This document shows, in pieces, positions 17,906 through 23,369 of a stretch of 23,369 nt of DNA. Below the pieces are notes generated by a model. The model saw only the letters and a program-made list of their open reading frames with translations, made no database searches and had not been told where the DNA came from. Position numbers and translations under genes: made by a program. Every line of letters begins with the position of its first letter. The first letter of the stretch is position 1. The stretch comes from an uncultured Caulobacter sp. (lineage in GTDB: Bacteria > Pseudomonadota > Alphaproteobacteria > Caulobacterales > Caulobacteraceae). The stretch is taken from assembly GCF_937900395.1 (NCBI RefSeq), contig NZ_CALCDX010000041.1, forward strand, positions 1-23,369, in the 5' to 3' direction.

Positions 17906-19075
17906 AAACCGCAGAGTGGCGACCAGGGCGTGGCCGACAGCCCCGTCAGCGCCGGGATTGCGAATGTACTGAAGATCCGGCTGGATCGTGACCGGACCGA
18001 CCTTGTCGGCGTAGGTCACCTCGATCGCGCTCTCCGCGCGCGTCAAACTCTGCCCTTCATCCAGCGCGTTGGCGCGGAACTTCCCCGTCAGGAAGGCTTG
18101 GTTCACGCCCACCGAGAAGGCGCTGTCCGGTCGGCTTTCGAAGACGCGCTCGACCAGCAGGCCAGCCTGCCAACCACCTCGGAAAGCCGTGGTGTCGCCG
18201 TCGGAGAGGCCGAGGCGCGCGAAGGCGGTTGTCTTGCGCACCGCGTCGTCGTCTGCGCCTGTCAGCTGGCGCTCCAGCAGCAGATAGGCGCCCTGCGCCG
18301 CCTTGGCGGCTGGATAGCCAGCGACGGTGATCTCCCGGATGTCCGGCTGCTTCTTGGTGTAGCGCCAAGCCCCGAAGGCCACCTTGCCGCGCCCCTGCCA
18401 GCCCGCCTCGGCGATCGTCAGCAGACCGTGCTCGAACTCGGTGCAGACGCCGCCTGGGTCGCCGAGCACGCCCGAGTGAGCGTTGATCGCCGCCGCTTGG
18501 ACATAGACGTGTTCGTTCGGCGTCCAGCGAACACGCGCGGAGAGAGCCGTCGAGGGGAAGATGGACGGTCCGTTCGGTCCCGTGGCCGCCAGCTCGGACC
18601 CGATGCCGAAAGCCGGCGCCAGCAGCAGCCCGGCGCTGTCATTGGCGTAGAATTCGCTGTTGAGGTCATAGAGACCGATCAGGACGGAACCCTTGTCACT
18701 AAAGCTCTGCTCGACCCAGGCCTCGAACAGGCGCGCCCTCTGACGCGTCACCTCGATGTTGTCGACGCCCTGCAAAGTGCCGGCGTCGTCGTTGGGCATG
18801 GCGCCGCTGTTGTTCAGCAACAGGACGTGCGCCCTGGCGCCTTTCCAGCCCGCGGCCTTCTCCAGATCGATGTCAGCGCCCAGCTGCAGGTCGTCCAGCA
18901 CCCGGCCGCGCCGGGCCAAACCGCCACTGACGACGCCCGCGACATCGACCGTATAGCCGCCGCTCAGAACGATGGCCTCGCCGAGCGCTTCGCCCGCGAG
19001 AGCAGGCGCAGCCGCGACAAAGGCGGCGGTAACGATCGCTCCGACCTGGAGCGCAAGATAGCGGCGCTGACGCAT
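17891..19075 (-). CDS. OprB-family carbohydrate-selective porin
   Basis: This is an outer-membrane beta-barrel porin of 394 residues. It starts at ATG 19075 with GGGGGT 3-8 nt upstream. An N-terminal signal peptide (basic MRQRR, hydrophobic core, ALA cleavage site near residue 27) precedes GEALGEAIVLSGGYTVD. The runs LQLGADIDLEKAAGWKGARAHV, FEAWVEQSF and LIGLYDLNSEF are typical of OprB-type porins, and the chain ends in Phe (RFGVAF), as outer-membrane barrels do. The natural substrate is unknown; the family often imports glucose or other sugars but also includes less specific channels. No TonB receptor or sugar transporter lies next to it. Confidence 0.88.
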   Translation of the reverse strand: MRQRRYLALQVGAIVTAAFVAAAPALAGEALGEAIVLSGGYTVDVAGVVSGGLARRGRVLDDLQLGADIDLEKAAGWKGARAHVLLLNNSGAMPNDDAGTLQGVDNIEVTRQRARLFEAWVEQSFSDKGSVLIGLYDLNSEFYANDSAGLLLAPAFGIGSELAATGPNGPSIFPSTALSARVRWTPNEHVYVQAAAINAHSGVLGDPGGVCTEFEHGLLTIAEAGWQGRGKVAFGAWRYTKKQPDIREITVAGYPAAKAAQGAYLLLERQLTGADDDAVRKTTAFARLGLSDGDTTAFRGGWQAGLLVERVFESRPDSAFSVGVNQAFLTGKFRANALDEGQSLTRAESAIEVTYADKVGPVTIQPDLQYIRNPGADGAVGHALVATLRFGVAF

Positions 19076-19206
19076 TCGACCCCCGGACGCCAATCTTTGG
19101 GCGTGCCCGAATGCTAGGCTTCGATGCCGGCGATCCTGTTAAGCAAGACTGTGGCGCGTGGTCGCAGTTGGCGCATCTTACATGCCCACGCTCACGCTTC
19201 CGCAGT

Positions 19207-19226
19207 TTCGAGCCAGGCGGCTCGAG
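19207..19226 (-). terminator. Hairpin downstream of tRNA-Ala, possible terminator
   Basis: TCGAGCC (19208-19214) and GGCTCGA (19219-19225) form a perfect 7-bp stem with loop AGGC, plus an outer T-G pair. It lies about 29 nt beyond the tRNA 3' end on the minus strand. No T tract follows. Confidence 0.3.
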
Positions 19227-19254
19227 CGATTTGTCACGCTTTCGGGGAAGTCCT

Positions 19255-19330
19255 TGGTGGAGCCGAGGGGAATCGAACCCCTGACCTCCTCATTGCGAAC
19301 GAGGCGCTCTACCATCTGAGCTACGGCCCC
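19255..19330 (-). tRNA. tRNA-Ala (anticodon CGC)
   Basis: This is a 76-nt cloverleaf with encoded CCA (19255-19257). The acceptor stem GGGGCCG/CGGCTCC contains the G3-U70 wobble pair that is the identity element for alanyl-tRNA synthetase, and A73 is the discriminator. The D arm reads GCTCAGATGGTAGAGC. The anticodon stem CCTCG/TGAGG holds loop TTCGCAA, giving anticodon CGC for GCG codons, which are frequent in this GC-rich DNA. The T arm contains GTTCGAATC. Confidence 0.97.
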
Positions 19331-19343
19331 AAGGAGCGGCGGA

Positions 19344-19370
19344 GATACGGCCCCTGAGCCGTCTCGTCAA
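19344..19370 (-). promoter_or_regulatory. Promoter of the tRNA-Ala gene
   Basis: Read on the minus strand, TTGACGA (19370-19364) is followed after 12 nt by GCCGTATC (19351-19344). This fits the Caulobacter TTGACGS, 10-14 nt, GCTANAWC pattern with few mismatches. The expected start lies about 7 nt before the tRNA 5' end at 19330. Confidence 0.6.
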
Positions 19371-19443
19371 GCGGGGTTATCACGCCGCCTTGTCAGCATC
19401 GTTCTGGCGGGGCAAGAAGCTCAGGCGTATCGACGGAAAACCC

Positions 19444-19758
19444 ATGGCCCCGATCATCCATCTCGTCTTCTTCATCATCAACGCGCTGGTTGACCTGCTG
19501 TGGTGGGCCATCGTGATCTCGGCGATCCTGAGCTGGCTGTTCGCGTTCGAGGTGATCAATCGCCGCAATCAGTTCGTCTACAACGTCGCCACCGTTCTGG
19601 ATCGGATCACGGACCCGATCCTGAGGCCGTTCCGCCGCTTCATCCCGGCCATCGGCGGCGTCGATATCAGCCCGATCATCGTGCTGCTGCTTCTGCGCGG
19701 CGTTCAGATCTTCATCCTGCCAGCGCTTGAAGCGGCCCTGATCGGCCCCTTTGGCTGA
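19444..19758 (+). CDS. YggT family membrane protein
   Basis: This is a 104-residue inner-membrane protein with two hydrophobic regions (about 4-33 and 78-100). Between them is the family signature DPILRPFRRFIPAIGG followed by VDISPI. YggT proteins are linked to osmotic or ion tolerance and to cell-division factors in other bacteria, and their biochemical role is unsettled. ATG 19444 is chosen because GGAA lies about 6 nt upstream and the membrane segment begins at once; the 18 in-frame residues upstream are hydrophilic. The end overlaps the start of the DUF167 gene by 8 nt, a common gene pair in proteobacteria. Confidence 0.9.
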   Translation: MAPIIHLVFFIINALVDLLWWAIVISAILSWLFAFEVINRRNQFVYNVATVLDRITDPILRPFRRFIPAIGGVDISPIIVLLLLRGVQIFILPALEAALIGPFG

Positions 19759-20050
19759 GATCCTGGCGGTACGGCTGACGCCGCGCGGCGGCCGCGACGC
19801 CGCAGACGGCTGGGCGCTCGACGCGGACGGCCGACCCTATCTGAAGGTGCGCGTCGCCAGTCCGCCCGTGGACGGCGCCGCCAACGCGGCCTTGATCGCC
19901 TTTCTCGCCAAGCGCTTGAAGATTCCACGCTCGGGCATAAGGCTCGCGTCAGGCGACACCGCGAGGGTCAAGCGGCTGGAGCTGGATGGCGTCGATCAAG
20001 CCGAGCTTGACCGCGTGTTCGGCCCACGCCCGTCGGCGATTGGCGCCTGA
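19751..20050 (+). CDS. DUF167/YggU family protein
   Basis: This is a 99-residue cytosolic protein of the YggU/DUF167 family, whose function is unknown. The family core VASPPVDGAANAALIAFLAKRL is evident from about residue 36, followed by SGIRLASGDTARVKRLEL. The start is TTG 19751, inside the last codons of yggT, so translation is likely coupled to yggT. No ATG or GTG start keeps the N-terminal strand (EILAVRLTPRGG). Confidence 0.88.
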   Translation: MAEILAVRLTPRGGRDAADGWALDADGRPYLKVRVASPPVDGAANAALIAFLAKRLKIPRSGIRLASGDTARVKRLELDGVDQAELDRVFGPRPSAIGA

Positions 20051-20126
20051 CCGCTACGCGCTCGATGCGCGGAAACGGCCACTTTGGGCCAAGTCATTGA
20101 TCAACCATGTTTCTTTTCACAACCTC

Positions 20127-20144
20127 TTAGGCCTTCGAGCCTAA
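20127..20144. repeat. Short inverted repeat upstream of the histidine kinase gene
   Basis: TTAGGC and GCCTAA (20127-20132, 20139-20144) flank CTTCGA. It lies between the DUF167 stop and the kinase start, 30 nt before the latter. A perfect 8-bp palindrome TTGATCAA is at 20097-20104. These could be a weak terminator or operator sites; the sequence does not decide. Confidence 0.3.
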
Positions 20145-20174
20145 TCTCTTGTCGAGGTCCCCGGTCGGGCCTCC

Positions 20175-21941
20175 ATGGGAATGGCGCTGATGAGCGCGGT
20201 AGGGGAAAGACGGCAGGCCGCCCACGCGCTCGCTTCGCGGCGCGCGAATATGGTCCTGCGCCTGGTCGCGGCCTTCTCCATCGCCCTGATCCTGGACGTC
20301 TTCATCCACCTGCGCTGGGTCTGGGTTTGGGCGGCGACCTATGCGGCCTTGCAGTTCGTCGAACTCGGCGGAGCCCTATGGGTTCGTCATCGCTCGGACC
20401 AGGTCCAGGCCGTGTGGCGACGCCTCACCGTGACCGCCCTTCCCCTGCTGACCTCGACGGTCTTTGGGTATCTCTCACTGCCGCTGTTTGGCTCCGAGGC
20501 GCGGTTCGCCCCTACGCTGGGCGCCATGTTGTTGGCCGGGGCGCTGCTGAATGTGGTGGTGATCAACGGAAGCCGGCGGACCGCGATCATCTCCGCCGCC
20601 ACGCCCTATGTGCTCTATCTGCTGATCGTGCCGTTCGTCGCGCGGGCCGCCAATCCGGGATCGCCCCTGGCCAATGCCCTGTGGTTCGGAGCCTTGCTGC
20701 TGATCGCCACGGTGACGATCGCGGCGCACACGCTGCACACCGCGCTCAGGGCCGCGGCGAAGGCCAAGGACGAGGCCGAGCGCAGGCGTCACGAAGCCGA
20801 AGAGGCCGTCGCCGCCAAGTCGGCCTTCGTCGCGATGATCAGCCACGAACTCCGTACGCCGATCAGCGCGATCATGGCGGGCGCCGATCGGCTGCGCAGC
20901 GATGTCCCGGACGCCAAGTCGAAGGTTCAAGCCCAGCTGATCGCTGACGCCGGCGGAATGATGCGCGGCCTGTTGAACGACCTGCTGGACTTCTCCCGGC
21001 TGGAGGCCGGACGAATGTCGGTGGAGGGGGCGCCGTTCAATCTGCGCCAGACGATCGCCGACACCGTCAGGCTCTGGCGCCCCGAAGCCATGCGTAAAGG
21101 CCTACGCCTGCGGGTCAAGGGCGCTTCGGCCCTGCCCCGCTGGGTCGTGGGCGACGCCATGCGGCTTCGGCAGGTGCTCAACAACCTGCTGTCCAACGCC
21201 CTGAAGTTCACGACGCGCGGCGAGATCACGGTCGTTCTGCGCTCCGACATCGAGCAGTCTACGGTCCGACTGTCGATCGATGTCGCCGACACCGGCCCCG
21301 GGATCCCGGAAGCCGCGCTTTCGCGTCTCTTCACGCCGTTCGAACAGCTGAGCGACGCCATCGCCCGCCACCACGGCGGGTCGGGCCTGGGTCTGGTGAT
21401 CAGTCGGGAACTGGCGCGCCTGATGGGGGGCGATCTTTTGGCCAGCAGCCCGTCCGGCCAAGGCGCGCGCTTCACCTTCAGCGCCAAGCTGGAAACCGCC
21501 GAAGCGCCGGCAAACGCGCCCGCGACTCCGCCCATTGTCGACCTGCGGGTGCTGGTCGTGGACGATCACCTCGTCAATCGCAGAGCGCTGGAACTGGTCC
21601 TGCAGCCGTTCGGCGTCCGCGCCACCCTCGCGGAGTCGGCGGACCAGGCCCTGGAACTCCTGCAAACCGAAGCCTTCGACGTGGTGCTGATGGACGTCTA
21701 CATGCCCGGGATGGACGGTCGAGCCGCGACGCAGGTTCTGCGCGCCAGCAGCGGGCCTAACCGGGACATTCCCGTGATCGCCGTCACCGCCTCCGCCGCA
21801 CCGAAGGACTGGGACTCCTTCGCCGCCGCGGGGATGAACGACCACGTCTCCAAGCCGATCGATCCTTTCGAGCTCTACGCGGCCCTGGCGCGGGCGTCAT
21901 CCACGGGCAAGCCTGACGTCCATGCGCGGACCACCGCTTAG
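20175..21941 (+). CDS. Hybrid sensor histidine kinase with C-terminal receiver
   Basis: This is an inner-membrane signalling protein of 588 residues. Hydrophobic segments between about 27 and 188, perhaps six, form an integral membrane sensor with no large periplasmic loop. A short charged coiled-coil-like linker (194-215) leads to the DHp helix with phospho-acceptor His224 (ISHELRTP). The ATPase domain has N-box Asn341 (NNLLSNALKF), G1 DTGPG (372-376), F-box LFTPFEQ and G2 GGSGLGL (401-407). The receiver (456-575) has Asp463/Asp464, phospho-acceptor Asp507 (LMDVYMPGMDG), Thr538 and Lys560, so it looks active. There is no HPt domain and no response regulator nearby. ATG 20175 lacks a clear Shine-Dalgarno; ATG 20190 with GGGA upstream is an alternative. 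Confidence 0.93.
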   Translation: MGMALMSAVGERRQAAHALASRRANMVLRLVAAFSIALILDVFIHLRWVWVWAATYAALQFVELGGALWVRHRSDQVQAVWRRLTVTALPLLTSTVFGYLSLPLFGSEARFAPTLGAMLLAGALLNVVVINGSRRTAIISAATPYVLYLLIVPFVARAANPGSPLANALWFGALLLIATVTIAAHTLHTALRAAAKAKDEAERRRHEAEEAVAAKSAFVAMISHELRTPISAIMAGADRLRSDVPDAKSKVQAQLIADAGGMMRGLLNDLLDFSRLEAGRMSVEGAPFNLRQTIADTVRLWRPEAMRKGLRLRVKGASALPRWVVGDAMRLRQVLNNLLSNALKFTTRGEITVVLRSDIEQSTVRLSIDVADTGPGIPEAALSRLFTPFEQLSDAIARHHGGSGLGLVISRELARLMGGDLLASSPSGQGARFTFSAKLETAEAPANAPATPPIVDLRVLVVDDHLVNRRALELVLQPFGVRATLAESADQALELLQTEAFDVVLMDVYMPGMDGRAATQVLRASSGPNRDIPVIAVTASAAPKDWDSFAAAGMNDHVSKPIDPFELYAALARASSTGKPDVHARTTA

Positions 21942-22360
21942 CGCGCGGCCGGTCGCTCCAGTCGCCGCGCCAACCTCGCCGTCAGGATCGGCTCGTCCTT
22001 CAGCTCGCATTCCCACACCGTCTCAACGGCCCAGCCATCGGCGCGCAATGCTTCCTGAGCCTTCTCGTCGCGCGCCTTGTTGCGGGCGACCTTACCGAGC
22101 CAATAGTCGCGGTTGGCCTTTGGCACCCTGGAGCCTCGGGCGCAGTCATGACCGTGCCAGAAGCAGCCGTGGACGAAGATGGCCAGCTTCCTTCCCGGCA
22201 TGACGATGTCGGGATTGCCGGGGAGGTCCTTGCGGTGCAGGCGGTAGCGCGCGCCCAAGCCGGTGAGGATGCGGCGCACCGCCTTCTCGGGCGAGGTGTC
22301 CTTGCTCCTGACCCGCGCCATGACGGCCGAGCGCTTTTCCTTGTCGTAGACGTCGGTCAA
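21938..22360 (-). CDS. vsr: Vsr-type DNA mismatch (very short patch repair) endonuclease
   Basis: Vsr nicks DNA 5' of T in T:G mismatches that arise when 5-methylcytosine deaminates. This protein has 140 residues. Its motifs align with E. coli Vsr almost without offset: Asp51 in LPGNPDIV is the catalytic acid, His64 and His69 lie in FVHGCFWHGH, and Cys66, His71, Cys73 and Cys118 match the structural zinc ligands. ARVRSKDTSPEK near the N-terminus is also typical. The start is TTG 22360, preceded by a G-rich AGGGGG about 10 nt upstream. It follows cysK by 14 nt on the same strand, so both probably share a transcript. The TAA stop overlaps the convergent kinase stop by 4 nt. No cytosine-5 methyltransferase is in the window. 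Confidence 0.93.
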   Translation of the reverse strand: MTDVYDKEKRSAVMARVRSKDTSPEKAVRRILTGLGARYRLHRKDLPGNPDIVMPGRKLAIFVHGCFWHGHDCARGSRVPKANRDYWLGKVARNKARDEKAQEALRADGWAVETVWECELKDEPILTARLARRLERPAAR

Positions 22361-22374
22361 GCGCCCGCCGCCCC

Positions 22375-23361
22375 CTAGAGCCCGTCGAATAGTGCCGTCG
22401 ACAGATAGCGTTCGGCGAAGCTGGGAATGATCGTGACGATCGTCTTGCCCTTGTACTCGTCACGCAGGGCGAGATCGAAAGCCGCGACCAGCGCCGCGCC
22501 GGAGCTGATGCCGACCGGCAGGCCTTCGACGGCCGCCGCGCGGCGCGCCATGGCGAAGGCGTCGTCATTGCTGACCTGGACGATGTCGTCGATCACCCCG
22601 CGATCCAGCACGCCCGGCACGAAGCCCGCGCCGATGCCCTGGATCTTGTGGGGGCCCGGCGCGCCGCCCGACAGAACGGGCGAGGCCTCGGGCTCGACCG
22701 CGACCATCTTCAGCGACGGCTTGCGGGCCTTCAGCACTTGGCCGACGCCGGTGATCGTGCCGCCGGTGCCGACGCCCGAGACCACCGCGTCCACGGCGCC
22801 GGCGGTATCGTTCCAGATTTCCTCGGCCGTCGAGACCCGGTGGATCAGCGGATTGGCGCTGTTCTCGAACTGCTGGGGCATGACCGCGCCCGGCGTGGCT
22901 TCGATCAGTTCCTGAGCACGCGCGACCGCGCCGCGCATGCCCTTTTCGGCGGGGGTCAACTCCAGCTTGGCGCCCAGCAGCAGTAGCATCTTGCGACGTT
23001 CGATCGACATGCTTTCCGGCATGACTAGCGTGAGCTTGTAGCCCTTGGCCGCCGCCACGAAGGCCAGGGCGATGCCGGTGTTGCCGCTGGTGGGTTCGAC
23101 GATCGTCGCGCCCGGCTTCAGGATGCCTTGAGCCTCCAGCGACTCGATCATCGACACGCCGATCCGGTCCTTGACCGATGAGATCGGGTTGAAGAACTCC
23201 AGCTTGGCCAGGACCTCGGCCTTGGGCTTCAGCTCGGCCGACAGGCGCGGCAGGCGCACCAGCGGCGTATCGCCGATCGTGTCGATGATCGAGTCGTAGA
23301 CCTTGCCGCGACCGGCGCGCTTGAAGCGGGCGGCGTCATAGAGGGAGGAAGCGTCGTCCAT
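22375..23361 (-). CDS. cysK: Cysteine synthase A (O-acetylserine sulfhydrylase)
   Basis: This PLP enzyme makes cysteine from O-acetylserine and sulfide. It has 328 residues. The PLP lysine is Lys64 in NPISSVKDRIG, the substrate loop TSGNTG is at 91-96, and the phosphate-binding GVGTGGT follows. QQFENSANP and the C-terminal PSFAERYLST are standard for CysK. Relative to usual CysK proteins it has about 20 extra N-terminal residues (MDDASSLYDAARFKRAGRGK) before the conserved DSIIDTIGDTPLVRL. ATG 23361 is the only ATG before that region, and only 8 nt of upstream sequence is available, so the start cannot be confirmed. No cysE lies in the window; vsr follows directly. Confidence 0.95.
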   Translation of the reverse strand: MDDASSLYDAARFKRAGRGKVYDSIIDTIGDTPLVRLPRLSAELKPKAEVLAKLEFFNPISSVKDRIGVSMIESLEAQGILKPGATIVEPTSGNTGIALAFVAAAKGYKLTLVMPESMSIERRKMLLLLGAKLELTPAEKGMRGAVARAQELIEATPGAVMPQQFENSANPLIHRVSTAEEIWNDTAGAVDAVVSGVGTGGTITGVGQVLKARKPSLKMVAVEPEASPVLSGGAPGPHKIQGIGAGFVPGVLDRGVIDDIVQVSNDDAFAMARRAAAVEGLPVGISSGAALVAAFDLALRDEYKGKTIVTIIPSFAERYLSTALFDGL

Positions 23362-23369
23362 CGGAACAC

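Noticed and set aside
19124..19357. 77-codon frame on the plus strand across the tRNA
   Set aside because: Its motif GNRTPDLLIANEALYHLSYG is the well-known spurious translation of the complement of a tRNA-Ala gene.
22146..22568. 140-codon frame overlapping cysK and vsr
   Set aside because: It reads both genes in a shifted frame and has the basic, low-complexity composition of a shadow.

Overview
The window is chromosomal DNA from a GC-rich alphaproteobacterium, most likely Caulobacter or a close relative. The evidence is the high GC at third codon positions, the gene families present, and promoter-like sites that fit the Caulobacter housekeeping pattern (TTGACGS, 10-14 nt, GCTANAWC). The genus is inferred from these features and not from a database match. 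There are 18 protein genes (gltB is cut by the left edge) and one tRNA gene. No insertion sequence, prophage, CRISPR array or rRNA is visible, and no gap between genes exceeds 200 nt.

Layout. 1-3058: 3' two thirds of gltB (glutamate synthase large subunit), followed by a good intrinsic terminator. 3206-6095: an ATP-dependent DNA ligase and an MFS exporter, both rightward. 6092-7252: a leftward DegT-type sugar aminotransferase whose stop overlaps the MFS stop. 7402-8379: an MscS channel. 8473-10986: a leftward group in the order HAD phosphatase, RmlD-like reductase, transaldolase and a 74-residue orphan protein. 11088-12248: a rightward AGE-family sugar isomerase, convergent with manC (12256-13566). 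nadE (13662-15716) lies upstream of manC in the same direction and is divergent from transketolase (15910-17871). 17891-19075: an OprB-type porin. 19255-19330: tRNA-Ala(CGC). 19444-20050: the coupled yggT and DUF167 pair. 20175-21941: a hybrid histidine kinase. 21938-23361: cysK followed by a Vsr-type endonuclease, both leftward.

How the genes fit together. Much of the centre (6.1-13.6 kb) looks like a loose sugar-nucleotide and envelope-polysaccharide neighbourhood. The AGE-family isomerase and the monofunctional ManC could supply GDP-mannose. The HAD phosphatase and RmlD-like reductase are translationally coupled, and the DegT enzyme would make an amino sugar. Transaldolase and transketolase are the two carbon-shuffling enzymes of the non-oxidative pentose phosphate pathway. 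GltB and CysK handle nitrogen and sulfur assimilation, and NadE makes NAD.

I see no convincing new multi-gene system. The most interesting points are: (1) an 11-bp perfect dyad between nadE and tkt that covers the nadE Shine-Dalgarno and sits beside a consensus-like -10 for tkt; (2) a GmhB-like phosphatase that has lost the zinc-site cysteines; (3) a ManC without its isomerase domain next to an AGE isomerase that could replace it; (4) a Vsr repair nuclease placed after cysK with no cytosine methylase in view; (5) an unrecognised 74-residue protein.
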